63,458 nucleotides of DNA from an uncultured Lachnospiraceae bacterium (GCA_947367855.1 CANBFE010000023.1:1-63458); one strand, 5' to 3'; counted from the stretch's first letter, positions 8,379 through 17,642 are shown. Notes: generated by a model from the letters alone, not told the origin. A program made the numbers and translations.

Positions 8379-9923
8379 CTACTTCATTCCGGAGTTTCCC
8401 AGGGAAGTCTTCTGGGATACTTCCGTCTTTCTTTCATAGCAGGCAAAGGCATTGTCCACAAGCTTTTGGTTGGGCCTGGGGGTAAAAAGACTTACCACAG
8501 GCACAATGACCAGACCGGCCAGCATGGCGACTGCGCCGCAGTTGATGGGCGACTGCAGGATGGACGGGAAGGAGGGGCGCAGGAAAATATTGGCAATCAT
8601 CAGCAGGGAGCTGAACAGGAAACAGGCCCAGCAGGAAGCTTTTGTCACCCTTTTGGAATACAGTGAATACAGAAAGGGGGCCAGGAAGGAACCGGCCAGC
8701 GCTCCCCAGGAAACTCCCATCAGCTGGGCGATGAAGGTCACGGAGCTTTTATACTGGATTAACGCCAGTATGGAGGAAATGGCGATAAATACCACAATCA
8801 GGATACGCATGGTGAGTACCTGCTTTTTTTCTTCCATTTTTTTAAAGACAAGGACTTTCAGGAAGTCGATGGTCAAAGTGGAACTGGAAGCAATGACCAG
8901 AGAGGACAGGGTGGACATGGAAGCTGACAGCACCAGAATCACCACCAGAGCGATGAGCATGGGGGAGAGACCGGACAGCATGGTGGGAATGATGGAGTCG
9001 AACCCGTTTGCAGCCACGTCAATCTGGCCGGAGAAGAGTCTGCCGAACCCGCCCAGAAAATAGCTGCCCCCGGCCACCACAAGGGCAAACAGGGTGGAGA
9101 TAATGGTTCCTTTTTTGATGGATTCCTCGTTTTTGATGGCGTAAAATTTCTGAACCATCTGGGGTAGTCCCCAGGTGCCCAGGGAGGTGAGCAGCACCAC
9201 AAACAACAGATTCAGGGGATCCGGTCCGAAGAAAGAGGCGAAGACGCCTGGAGTGGATGCCACGGATTCATCCGTTACCCTTGCCAGATTGTCCAGGGCA
9301 GCCATAAAACCGCCTTTTCCTTTCAGAACCGCTGCGATGACAGTGACAATACCCACAAGCATAATGATGCCCTGGATAAAGTCATTGACAGCCGTAGCCA
9401 TGTAGCCTCCGGCTATCACGTAGATGGCTGTCAGAACCGCCATCAGCAGGATGCATATGGAATAGTCAATGTCAAAGGCCATGCCGAACAGTCTGGAAAG
9501 GCCATTGTAAAGCGAAGCGGTATAGGGGATCAGAAAGATAAAAATAATTGCGGAAGCCCCGATTTTCAGGGAGCCGCTGCCGAATCGTTCCCCGAAAAAC
9601 TGGGGCATGGTGGCGGAGTCCAGGTGCTGTGTCATGATTCGGGTCCGGCGGCCCAGAACCACCCAGGCCAGAAGGGAACCGATGACTGCATTGCCGATGC
9701 CTGCCCAGGTGGCGGCAATCCCGTATTTCCATCCGAACTGTCCGGCATATCCCACAAATACAACTGCGGAAAAGTAGGAAGTTCCATAGGCAAAGGCGGT
9801 GAGCCAGGGGCCCACGGAACGTCCGCCCAGGACAAAACCGTTGACATCGGTTGCGTGTTTGCGGCAGTACAGACCTATGGCGATGAGCACTGCAAAATAG
9901 ATGATCAGTAATAGTAGTTTCAT
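8379..9923 (-). CDS. sodium:solute symporter (SSS family)
   Basis: 514 residues with about 13 hydrophobic segments. The first two helices flank FVLGGRSVGPWLTAFAYGTS, the hallmark of the SSS/PutP family, and the sodium-site region SASMSTLSSLVIASSS lies near residue 335-350. Substrate cannot be read from sequence; proline, pantothenate and sugar carriers share the fold. The ATG at 9923 has AGGAGG; a longer frame upstream has none. Divergently transcribed from fucI, which makes a sugar or sugar-acid substrate worth testing (inference). Confidence 0.88.
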   Translation of the reverse strand: MKLLLLIIYFAVLIAIGLYCRKHATDVNGFVLGGRSVGPWLTAFAYGTSYFSAVVFVGYAGQFGWKYGIAATWAGIGNAVIGSLLAWVVLGRRTRIMTQHLDSATMPQFFGERFGSGSLKIGASAIIFIFLIPYTASLYNGLSRLFGMAFDIDYSICILLMAVLTAIYVIAGGYMATAVNDFIQGIIMLVGIVTVIAAVLKGKGGFMAALDNLARVTDESVASTPGVFASFFGPDPLNLLFVVLLTSLGTWGLPQMVQKFYAIKNEESIKKGTIISTLFALVVAGGSYFLGGFGRLFSGQIDVAANGFDSIIPTMLSGLSPMLIALVVILVLSASMSTLSSLVIASSSTLTIDFLKVLVFKKMEEKKQVLTMRILIVVFIAISSILALIQYKSSVTFIAQLMGVSWGALAGSFLAPFLYSLYSKRVTKASCWACFLFSSLLMIANIFLRPSFPSILQSPINCGAVAMLAGLVIVPVVSLFTPRPNQKLVDNAFACYERKTEVSQKTSLGNSGMK

Positions 9924-9998
9924 AATGCCTCCTGTAATGTGTTTTCGTTTGCACGACAGAATATTTATGGAATCTGTCTGTGGGACTATTGCGCGTTG

Positions 9999-10048
9999 AA
10001 AGTTTAAAGCGCTAAAGCAACTATAGCACAACTACCAGGAATATGCAA
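9999..10048 (-). promoter_or_regulatory. symporter promoter with an overlapping AGCGCT-centred operator candidate
   Basis: Minus strand TTGCAT (10043-10048), 17 bases, TATAGT (10020-10025). Just downstream, at about 10001-10017, lies TTTAAAGCGCTAAA, reminiscent of LacI-family or CcpA operators although the outer arms are not symmetric. A repressor there would cover the transcription start. Confidence 0.5.
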
Positions 10049-10088
10049 ATATATTTTGTAAATATCTTTCCTGTTTTTGTTGTCTTTC

Positions 10089-10102
10089 TATTTGTACAAA
10101 TA
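10089..10102. promoter_or_regulatory. perfect 14-bp palindrome upstream of fucI
   Basis: TATTTGTACAAATA is fully self-complementary and ends 13 bases before the fucI -35 element. A near copy of its right part (TTGTACAAAAATACAG) occurs at 41243-41258 upstream of the xpt promoter; 15 of 16 bases match. Probable regulator binding site. Confidence 0.45.
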
Positions 10103-10115
10103 TACAGAAAACAAC

Positions 10116-10143
10116 TTGAAATGTACGTGGGTTATGGTATAAT
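10116..10143 (+). promoter_or_regulatory. fucI promoter
   Basis: TTGAAA (10116-10121), 16 bases, TATAAT (10138-10143). It leaves an untranslated leader of about 145 bases before fucI in which I see no known riboswitch. Confidence 0.6.
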
Positions 10144-10293
10144 GTGACTAGATTGCAGGAATTCCTTTGGATATTTTGCAGTCACGGTTCCGGGCATGGA
10201 ACAGCCGCTGCTATCGGAGATAAGGGTTTGGAAAGAGAGAATGGCAGGAATGTCCGGCGTTGTTATCATTTATATTAGAGGAGGACTACTGAA

Positions 10294-12087
10294 ATGGCAG
10301 AGAACAGGTTAATTGGCGATTATCCGGTGATTGGTATCCGTCCTACCATTGACGGCAGGAGAGGCGTGCTGAAGGTGCGGGAATCACTGGAAGAACAGAC
10401 CATGAACATGGCAAAGGCGGCAGCTGCCCTTTTTGAGGAAAATCTGCGCTATTCCAACGGTGAGCCGGTGAAGGTTGTGATTGCGGACACCACCATCGGC
10501 CGGGTGGGAGAGACCGCTGCATGTGCGGACAAGTTCAGGAAGGCAGGCGTGGACATTACTCTTACCGTTACTCCCTGCTGGTGCTACGGCGCGGAGACAA
10601 TGGACATGGATCCCAATACCATCAAGGGTGTCTGGGGCTTCAACGGCACGGAGCGTCCCGGCGCAGTGTATCTGGCTTCCGTACTGGCTACCCATGCCCA
10701 GAAGGGGCTTCCGGCGTTCGGTATCTACGGACATGACGTACAGGAAGCAGATGATACCTCCATTCCCGAGGACGTGAAGGAAAAGCTGCTTCGCTTCGGA
10801 CGGGCGGCTGTGGCAGTGGCTACCATGCGGGGCAAATCCTACCTGCAGATCGGTTCCATCTGTATGGGTATCGGCGGATCCATTATTGACCCGGCCTTTA
10901 TCGAGGATTATCTTGGTATGCGCGTGGAATCTGTGGATGAGGTGGAGATCATCCGCCGCATGACGGAAGGCATTTACGATGAGAAGGAATACCAGAAGGC
11001 TCTGGCCTGGGTGAAGGAGAACTGCATTGAGGGCTTTGACAAGAATCCGGAAGAGATCCAGAAGACCAGAGAACAGAAGGAACAGGACTGGGAGTTTGTA
11101 GTCAAGATGATGTGTATCATTAAGGATCTGATGAACGGCAACAAGAATCTGCCCGAGGGAAGGGAAGAGGAGATGGTGGGGCACAATGCCATCGCCGCAG
11201 GTTTCCAGGGCCAGAGACAGTGGACGGACTTCTATCCCAACTGCGATTTCCCCGAGGCCATGCTGAATACATCTTTTGACTGGAACGGGGCAAGGGAGCC
11301 TTATGTTCTGGCAACGGAGAATGATGTGCTGAACGGGCTGGGCATGCTGTTCATGAAGCTGCTTACCAACAGGGCACAGATTTTCGCGGATGTGCGTACA
11401 TACTGGAGTCCCGAGGCCGTGAAGAAGGCTACCGGCTATGAACTGGAGGGCGTGGCAAAAGAAGCAGGAGGATTTATCCACCTGATCAACTCCGGCGCTG
11501 CATGTCTGGATGCCAACGGACAGGCCAAAGACGCCCAGGGCAACGGGATCATGAAGCCCTGGTATGAAGTTACCGAGGAGGACCAGAAGGCCATCATGAA
11601 GGCCACTACCTGGAATTATGCTGACTGCGGCTACTTCCGCGGCGGCGGATATTCTTCCCGTTTTGTGACCGAGGCGGAGATGCCCGCTACCATGATCCGC
11701 CTGAATCTGGTGAAGGGACTTGGCCCCGTGCTGCAGATCGCAGAGGGCTGGACCATCCATCTTCCCGAGGAAGTGACGGATGTACTGTGGAAGCGCACGG
11801 ACTATACATGGCCCTGCACCTGGTTTGCGCCCAGGACAACCGGCCAGGGTGCCTTTAAGACTGCATACGATGTGATGAACAACTGGGGTGCCAACCACGG
11901 CGCCATCAGCTATGGCCATATCGGCGCGGATCTGATTACCATGTGTTCCATGCTCCGTATTCCTGTATGCATGCACAATGTGGATGAGGACAAGATTTTC
12001 CGTCCCGCCGCATGGAATGCTTTCGGCATGGATAAGGAAGGGCAGGACTACAGGGCATGTGCATCCTACGGTCCCATGTACAAATAG
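10294..12087 (+). CDS. fucI: L-fucose isomerase
   Basis: 597 residues, full length for FucI. It starts with the typical IGIRPTIDGRRGVLKVRESL, and the metal ligands of the family (Glu and Asp in the central domain, His near the C-terminus in the HGAISYGHIGADL region) appear preserved. It interconverts L-fucose and L-fuculose (also D-arabinose/D-ribulose) using Mn2+. AGGAGG lies upstream of the ATG. No fuculokinase or fuculose-phosphate aldolase is in the window; the next genes are a fructokinase and manA. A terminator follows directly. Confidence 0.95.
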   Translation: MAENRLIGDYPVIGIRPTIDGRRGVLKVRESLEEQTMNMAKAAAALFEENLRYSNGEPVKVVIADTTIGRVGETAACADKFRKAGVDITLTVTPCWCYGAETMDMDPNTIKGVWGFNGTERPGAVYLASVLATHAQKGLPAFGIYGHDVQEADDTSIPEDVKEKLLRFGRAAVAVATMRGKSYLQIGSICMGIGGSIIDPAFIEDYLGMRVESVDEVEIIRRMTEGIYDEKEYQKALAWVKENCIEGFDKNPEEIQKTREQKEQDWEFVVKMMCIIKDLMNGNKNLPEGREEEMVGHNAIAAGFQGQRQWTDFYPNCDFPEAMLNTSFDWNGAREPYVLATENDVLNGLGMLFMKLLTNRAQIFADVRTYWSPEAVKKATGYELEGVAKEAGGFIHLINSGAACLDANGQAKDAQGNGIMKPWYEVTEEDQKAIMKATTWNYADCGYFRGGGYSSRFVTEAEMPATMIRLNLVKGLGPVLQIAEGWTIHLPEEVTDVLWKRTDYTWPCTWFAPRTTGQGAFKTAYDVMNNWGANHGAISYGHIGADLITMCSMLRIPVCMHNVDEDKIFRPAAWNAFGMDKEGQDYRACASYGPMYK

Positions 12088-12120
12088 TCGCTATATCGTA
12101 AACAGGTAAAGACGGCAGCA

Positions 12121-12165
12121 AAAGAGACGGCAGGGCGCCGGGACAGGAGCTCAGCCGTCTCTTTG
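12121..12165 (+). terminator. fucI terminator
   Basis: 11-bp stem AAAGAGACGGC (12121-12131) with GCCGTCTCTTT (12154-12164); the T residues close the 3' side. Confidence 0.75.
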
Positions 12166-12328
12166 TATACAGCCTGTGCCTTGTGCCCGGGACTTTTCAA
12201 GAAAAACAACTTGGGGACTACCATTTGCGCCCGATTTAGTGTATAATGAGCTTAATTACAGCAGCGTAGGGAATGGGAAAGACAGTTTTTGCTGCGCCGC
12301 GTCAGGATATCATAAGGAGGAAGCTTAC

Positions 12329-13201
12329 ATGTTAATCGGAGGAATCGAGGCAGGCGGCACGAAAATGGTATGTGCCGTAGGGGATGAGAACGGGGTGATC
12401 AAGGACAGGGTCTCCTTCCCTACCAGACAGCCTAAGGAGACATTTGAAGATCTGATCGGCTATTACCGGAACTGGGACATTGAAGCCCTGGGCATAGGGT
12501 GTTTTGGCCCGGTGGACTTGAATCAGAAATCGGAAACCTACGGATATATCACGAAGACGCCCAAGGCGGGATGGGAGTACTGCAATGTGGTGGGAACCCT
12601 GAAGGATGCGCTGAAGGTGCCTGTGGGATTCGATACGGACGTAAACGGCGCGGTTTTGGGAGAGGTGACCTGGGGAGCCGCAAAGGGAGCGGAGAGCGCC
12701 ATCTATGTGACCATCGGCACAGGCGTGGGCGTAGGTGTCTATGTGAACGGAGGGCTGCTTCACGGTCTGGTGCATCCCGAGGGCGGTCATATCATGCTGG
12801 CAAGACATCCCCGGGATTCCTATAAAGGAAAGTGTCCTTTCCACGGCAACTGTATGGAGGGACTGGCTTCCGGTCCTGCGGTGGAAGAGCGTTGGGGCAA
12901 AAAGGGTGTGGAACTTGCGGACAGGGACGAGGTCTGGGAGTTGGAGGCCTATTACATCGCCCAGGCGGTGATGAATTACATTATGGCATATTCCCCCCAG
13001 AAAATCATTCTCTGGGGAGGCATCATGCACCAGGAGAAGCTGTTCGGGATGGTGCGGAAAGAGGTGCAGCATCTGCTGAACGGCTATGTGACCCACAAGA
13101 TGATTCTGGAAAATATAGACGAGTATATCGTTCCTCCTGCATTGGGAGAGGACCCGGGCATCATGGGCGCCATCAAACTGGGTCTGGACGCGCTGGCGTA
13201 G
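12329..13201 (+). CDS. ROK-family fructokinase
   Basis: 290 residues. N-terminal phosphate loop GGIEAGGTKM, a second ATP loop at VTIGTGVGVGVYVNGGLLHG, and the ROK zinc site with HPEGGH followed by CPFHGNCMEG. This pattern (ScrK/GmuE subgroup) phosphorylates fructose, sometimes mannose, with ATP. The ATG at 12329 has AAGGAGG; the open frame upstream lacks a ribosome site. A TATAAT box sits at about 12242-12247, but its -35 is weak. manA begins 102 bases later, so fructose 6-phosphate and mannose 6-phosphate metabolism are linked here. Confidence 0.9.
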   Translation: MLIGGIEAGGTKMVCAVGDENGVIKDRVSFPTRQPKETFEDLIGYYRNWDIEALGIGCFGPVDLNQKSETYGYITKTPKAGWEYCNVVGTLKDALKVPVGFDTDVNGAVLGEVTWGAAKGAESAIYVTIGTGVGVGVYVNGGLLHGLVHPEGGHIMLARHPRDSYKGKCPFHGNCMEGLASGPAVEERWGKKGVELADRDEVWELEAYYIAQAVMNYIMAYSPQKIILWGGIMHQEKLFGMVRKEVQHLLNGYVTHKMILENIDEYIVPPALGEDPGIMGAIKLGLDALA

Positions 13202-13303
13202 AGGCCGGCAGGATCTGATATTCCGCGGGCAATGAGCCAGGTGGATGCTCCAACATCCATTTGGCGAATGCCGCAGTAATGAAAATTTCGGAGGAAACAT
13301 TTT

Positions 13304-14257
13304 ATGAGCAAAGAAGGCAGAGAACTGTTATTCCTGGATCCGGTGTGCACCCACAATATCTGGGGCGGCTCCAAGCTGCGGGAGGTGTTCGGCTATCCTG
13401 TGGAGGGAGATGATCTGGGAGAGTGCTGGGGGATTTCCGCCCATCCGGAGGGAGACGGAACCGTGCGGAGCGGGGCTTATGAGGGATGTAAGCTGTCGGA
13501 GCTTTGGGAGAAGCATCCGGAGCTGTTCGGGAATCTGGACTATGACAGATATCCTTTACTGACCAAGATCATTGACGCCCAGGACGACTTGAGCATCCAG
13601 GTGCATCCTGACGATGTCTATGCGAAGGAGCACGAGAACGGAAGTCTGGGTAAGACCGAGTGCTGGTATATCATGGACTGTAAGGAGAATGCCACTTTGG
13701 TGATCGGCCACAATGCCAAAAGCAAAGAGGAACTGGAAGAAATGGTGCATGGGGGAAAATGGCAGGAGCTGATCCGGGAGATTCCCATCCGCAAGGGGGA
13801 TTTTATTCAGATCGATCCCGGCACGGTACATGCCATCAAGGCGGATACCCTGATTCTGGAAACCCAGCAGAACAGCGCCATCACCTACAGGCTGTATGAT
13901 TACGGGCGCCTTCAGAACGGCAAGAGCCGGGAGCTTCATATCGACAAGAGCCTGGACGTGATCACTGTACCGGCGAAAAGCGCGGAGGATTCCGTTAAGT
14001 CCATCAGCGAACTGCCGGAGAACCGGCTGAATCAGATCTATACCTGTGAGAAATATACTATTTTCAAAATGGATGTAAACGGAAGCGCGTCATTTGAGCA
14101 GAACTGTCCATTCCTGGCGGCATCGGTTCTGGAGGGAGAGGGCACTGTGGACGGCGCAGAGGTGCGCAGAGGGGATCACTTTATCATCCCCGCCGGCTAC
14201 GGAACCGTGGAGATGACAGGCAGGATGAGTCTGATTCTGTCTACAGTGGAGCGCTGA
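13304..14257 (+). CDS. manA: mannose-6-phosphate isomerase, type I small form
   Basis: 317 residues, typical for the short Firmicute enzyme. The zinc ligands are recognisable in IQVHPDDVYA, GKTECWY and GTVHAI, and the helix ETQQNSAITYRLYDYGR is conserved. It interconverts mannose 6-phosphate and fructose 6-phosphate. CGGAGG precedes the ATG. It is co-directional with the ROK kinase and ends at a terminator at 14294-14353. Confidence 0.94.
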   Translation: MSKEGRELLFLDPVCTHNIWGGSKLREVFGYPVEGDDLGECWGISAHPEGDGTVRSGAYEGCKLSELWEKHPELFGNLDYDRYPLLTKIIDAQDDLSIQVHPDDVYAKEHENGSLGKTECWYIMDCKENATLVIGHNAKSKEELEEMVHGGKWQELIREIPIRKGDFIQIDPGTVHAIKADTLILETQQNSAITYRLYDYGRLQNGKSRELHIDKSLDVITVPAKSAEDSVKSISELPENRLNQIYTCEKYTIFKMDVNGSASFEQNCPFLAASVLEGEGTVDGAEVRRGDHFIIPAGYGTVEMTGRMSLILSTVER

Positions 14258-14293
14258 CAAAAGGGAAGATTGAATAAAAACTGCTGCAAATGG

Positions 14294-14353
14294 AGCTGTC
14301 GCATTGAGGAGTTGACCTGCAGGTTACGGGAAAACCTTGATGGGGCAGCTTTT
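14294..14353 (+). terminator. manA terminator
   Basis: A long imperfect stem, AGCTGTCGCATTGAGG from 14294 with CCTTGATGGGGCAGCT ending at 14350 (with G-U pairs), runs into TTTT. Confidence 0.6.
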
Positions 14354-14460
14354 GCCTGTTGGTGACAAGCTTTCGTGTGGAATGTAGGTTTAAAATCGAT
14401 AGGTTAAAATCAAATAGAAACGAAAATCGGTGTCCGCCGAAAAGGACAGGAAGGGGTAAA

Positions 14461-15432
14461 ATGAGTATATTTCGCTATGCCATATTGGGGGCCGCCAAAA
14501 TAGGCGCAAAGTTTTGCCAGGCCGCAGGGCTTATTGAGGACTGCCAGGTCTGCGCGGTGGCCAGTAAGAGCCTGGAGCGGGCGGAGGAATTTGCGGAAAA
14601 GAACGGGATTTCCAGGGCCTACGGCAGCTATGAAGAGCTTCTGGATAGGGAAAAGCCGGACTGCGCCTATATCGCCGTGACACCCCATGACCATTACCGT
14701 CTGGCCAGGATGTGCGTGGAGCGGGGGATTCCGGTGCTCTGTGAAAAGGCCATGTTTCAGAACAGCGGGGAGGCGGAGAGCCTGTATGCCCTGGCAAGGC
14801 AGCGGGGGGTATTTGTCATGGAGGCCATGTGGAGCCGCTTCCTGCCAACCATGAAGAAGGTGAAGCAGTGGCTTGGGGAGGACAGAATCGGAATGCCGGA
14901 GATTTCTCAGCTTTCTATCGGATTCGCAGCGCCGGAGGGAGCGGACAACCGCTATTTTAATCCTGCACTGGGAGGCGGCGCTGCCCGGGATATTACGGTT
15001 TATGCCTATGAGATTACCACCTATGTTCTGGAACAGAAGATCCGGAAGATGGATGTGTCCGCGGTAAAAGGAGAGACAGGGGTAGACATCAATAACCATG
15101 TATCCATTGAGTTTGAATATACACTGGCGGATCTGGCCACAAGTTTTGTGACGAAGATGAATGCCGGGATGATATTATATGGAAGAAAAGGGAAAATCGT
15201 ATGGCCGGAGCCCCACCATTCCCAGGAATGCTTCCTGTATGATCAGAACGGAGAGCTTGTGGAACATTTCGTAGATCAGGAGACGAAAAACGGTTTTGTA
15301 TACGAGCTGGAAGAGGCGATCCGCTGTATCCGGCAGGGGCTTCTGGAAAGTCCGGTGATTCCCTGGCAGGATACCATGGACTGTGCCAGGCTGTTTGACC
15401 GGATAGACCGGTGTTGCGGGGAGATAAGGTGA
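14461..15432 (+). CDS. Gfo/Idh/MocA family oxidoreductase
   Basis: 323 residues. The N-terminal Rossmann fold starts RYAILGAAKIGAKF. The active-site lysine motif is CEKAMF at about residue 98-103, and the C-terminal domain has the dihydrodiol dehydrogenase-like layout (FMEAMWSRFLPT, GGGAARDITVYA). It uses NAD(P) on a sugar or inositol-like substrate; the exact reaction is not readable. The ATG at 14461 is preceded by AGGAAGGGG. It lies alone between the manA terminator and a Uma2 remnant. Confidence 0.85.
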   Translation: MSIFRYAILGAAKIGAKFCQAAGLIEDCQVCAVASKSLERAEEFAEKNGISRAYGSYEELLDREKPDCAYIAVTPHDHYRLARMCVERGIPVLCEKAMFQNSGEAESLYALARQRGVFVMEAMWSRFLPTMKKVKQWLGEDRIGMPEISQLSIGFAAPEGADNRYFNPALGGGAARDITVYAYEITTYVLEQKIRKMDVSAVKGETGVDINNHVSIEFEYTLADLATSFVTKMNAGMILYGRKGKIVWPEPHHSQECFLYDQNGELVEHFVDQETKNGFVYELEEAIRCIRQGLLESPVIPWQDTMDCARLFDRIDRCCGEIR

Positions 15433-15480
15433 CAATGTTCCTGAGACGTTAATTTGATTGAAATAGAAAGGAAGTATCCC

Positions 15481-15669
15481 ATGGGAATGGCTGAATTTGA
15501 ACGGAAAAGAGAAGAAAAAATAGACGGTGTAATTTATGCTATGTCACCTTCCCATGATTATCGTCACGGAATTATTAACAACAACATTAACAGAAGCATC
15601 GGATGCGGATTAAAAAACAGCCTTTGCCTTGTCTTGAAATTTTTCAAGGTGTGTGAAAATAAATCATAG
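15481..15669 (+). pseudogene. Uma2-family nuclease remnant (N-terminal part)
   Basis: 62 residues whose middle (IDGVIYAMSPSHDYRHGIIN) matches the start of the Uma2/DUF820 restriction-endonuclease-like fold. Normal members are 170-200 residues, and the PD-(D/E)XK catalytic part is missing. After about residue 45 the sequence leaves the family (KFFKVCENKS) and stops. A ribosome site (AGAAAGGAAG) is still present. The intact relative in this window is at 40646-41179. Confidence 0.6.
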
Positions 15670-15686
15670 GAAAACAGTTCGACTTA

Positions 15687-15753
15687 TGCTATAATGCATG
15701 CACAGGAAAGAGGAAAAAACCCGGGGCACCGGTTTCAACCGGATGTGCCTTTT
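15687..15753 (+). promoter_or_regulatory. leuC promoter and leader hairpin
   Basis: Extended -10 element TGCTATAAT at 15687-15695 with no clear -35; start near 15702. The leader holds the stem GGCACCGGTT (15725-15734) against AACCGGATGTGCC (15737-15749) followed by TTTT, which could act as an attenuator. An ATG at 15743 opens a leucine-rich stretch (MCLLGFLL) that runs in frame into leuC. Confidence 0.45.
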
Positions 15754-15784
15754 GGGCTTTCTCCTGGAAAGGGAGGAAAAAGAT

Positions 15785-17053
15785 ATGGGAATGACAATGA
15801 CGCAAAAGATTCTGGCTGCGGCTGCAGGCCTTGACAAGGTGGAGGCGGGCCAGCTCATTGAGGCGAATCTTGACCTGGTACTGGGCAATGACATCACAAG
15901 CCCTGTGGCCATCAAGGAAATGGACAAGTTTACGGCAAAGGGCGTATTTGACAAGGATAAGATTGCTCTGGTGCCGGATCATTTTGTGCCCAACAAAGAT
16001 ATCAAATCAGCGGAGCACTGTAAATGTGTCCGGGAATTTGCCCGTAAAAATGAGATTACCAATTATTTCGAGGTGGGGGAGATGGGCATCGAGCACGCCC
16101 TGCTTCCGGAAAAAGGCCTTACCGTAGCCGGAGACGTGATTATCGGCGCGGATTCCCACACCTGTACCTACGGCGCGCTGGGGGCTTTCTCCACAGGGGT
16201 GGGCAGCACGGACATGGCGGCGGGGATGGCCACAGGCAAAGCCTGGTTCAAGGTGCCTTCTGCCATCCGATTCATTCTCACGGGCAAACCCGCCGAATGG
16301 GTCAGCGGCAAGGATGTGATCTTACATATCATCGGCATGATCGGAGTGGACGGCGCGCTGTATAAATCCATGGAATTTGTGGGAGACGGTATCGCAAATC
16401 TGACTATGGATGATCGTTTTACCATTGCAAATATGGCTATTGAGGCAGGCGGCAAGAACGGAATCTTCCCTGTGGACGCCCTGGCGGAAAAGTATATCAA
16501 GGAACATTCCGATAAGCCGTATACCATTTATCAGGCGGACGAAGATGCGGTTTATGATGCGTCCTATACCATTGATTTGAGTCAGCTGCGTCCTACGGTG
16601 GCATTTCCCCATCTCCCGGAGAATACCCACACCATTGACGAGATACGGCAGATGGAAGCCATTGTCATTGACCAGGTGGTCATCGGGTCCTGCACCAACG
16701 GACGTCTGGATGATCTGCGGATCGCTGCAAAAGTGCTGAAAGACAGGCATGTGGCAAAGGGCATGCGGTGCATTGTGATTCCCGCTACCCAGGCGATCTA
16801 TATGCAGGCCATGGAAGAGGGGCTTCTGAAAACCTTTATCCAGGCAGGAGCCATCGTCAGCACACCTACCTGCGGACCCTGCCTGGGCGGCTATATGGGC
16901 ATCCTGGCAGAGGGCGAGAGATGCGTGTCCACTACCAACCGCAATTTTGTGGGCCGCATGGGGCATGTGTCCTCGGAGATCTATCTGGCCAGCCCGGCGG
17001 TTGCGGCAGCCAGTGCGGTTAAGGGCGTGATCTCCGCGCCGGAGGAACTGTAA
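15785..17053 (+). CDS. leuC: 3-isopropylmalate dehydratase large subunit
   Basis: 422 residues, the length of the homoaconitase-like/LeuC2 type. The three cysteine ligands of the 4Fe-4S cluster are in GSCTNGRLDDL and TPTCGPCLGG, and DSHTCTYGALGAFSTGVGS is conserved. It isomerises 2-isopropylmalate to 3-isopropylmalate with LeuD. The ATG at 15785 has GGGAGG and lies inside the predicted transcript; earlier ATGs at 15698 (outside the transcript) and 15743 (in a hairpin) are less likely. Confidence 0.94.
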   Translation: MGMTMTQKILAAAAGLDKVEAGQLIEANLDLVLGNDITSPVAIKEMDKFTAKGVFDKDKIALVPDHFVPNKDIKSAEHCKCVREFARKNEITNYFEVGEMGIEHALLPEKGLTVAGDVIIGADSHTCTYGALGAFSTGVGSTDMAAGMATGKAWFKVPSAIRFILTGKPAEWVSGKDVILHIIGMIGVDGALYKSMEFVGDGIANLTMDDRFTIANMAIEAGGKNGIFPVDALAEKYIKEHSDKPYTIYQADEDAVYDASYTIDLSQLRPTVAFPHLPENTHTIDEIRQMEAIVIDQVVIGSCTNGRLDDLRIAAKVLKDRHVAKGMRCIVIPATQAIYMQAMEEGLLKTFIQAGAIVSTPTCGPCLGGYMGILAEGERCVSTTNRNFVGRMGHVSSEIYLASPAVAAASAVKGVISAPEEL

Positions 17054-17137
17054 ATCTGTTGAAGGAAAGGAGGCTCCCGCTGAGGGCAGGGCTTCGAGGA
17101 GATGCGCGGAAGCTGCCTGAGGGCGGGGGAGGTGAAT

Positions 17138-17623
17138 ATGAACGCAAAAGGAAGAGTTTTTAAATACGGAGACAATGTAGACACAGACGTAATCATTCCG
17201 GCCAGATATCTGAACACATCGGATCCCGGGGAACTGGCGGCCCATTGCATGGAGGATATTGACAGGGATTTCATAAAGCAGGTGAATAAGGGCGACATCA
17301 TTGTGGCGGAGAAAAATTTCGGCTGCGGTTCCTCCAGGGAGCATGCGCCCATTGCCATCAAGGCCGCGGGAGTCAGCTGCGTTATCGCGGAGACCTTTGC
17401 CAGAATCTTCTATCGCAATGCCATCAATATCGGGCTGCCCATCATTGAGTGTCCGGAGGCTTCCAGGGGAATCCAGGCGGGAGATGAGGTGGAGGTGGAT
17501 TTCGATTCCGGCGTCATCACCAATGTGACCCGGGGCACAAGCTTCCAGGGGCAGGCTTTTCCGGAATTTATGCAGAAAATTATCGCTTCCGAAGGTCTGA
17601 TCAATTATATCAATAACAAGTAA
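17138..17623 (+). CDS. leuD: 3-isopropylmalate dehydratase small subunit
   Basis: 161 residues. The swivel-domain signature is visible (NVDTDVIIPARYL, then EKNFGCGSSREHAPIAIKAAG). Partner of LeuC in leucine synthesis. The ATG at 17138 follows GGGGGAGGTG; the longer frame from 17102 is not needed. It lies 84 bases after leuC and ends at a terminator; leuA and leuB are not in this window. Confidence 0.94.
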   Translation: MNAKGRVFKYGDNVDTDVIIPARYLNTSDPGELAAHCMEDIDRDFIKQVNKGDIIVAEKNFGCGSSREHAPIAIKAAGVSCVIAETFARIFYRNAINIGLPIIECPEASRGIQAGDEVEVDFDSGVITNVTRGTSFQGQAFPEFMQKIIASEGLINYINNK

Positions 17624-17642
17624 AAATCCATTCATACAACCG

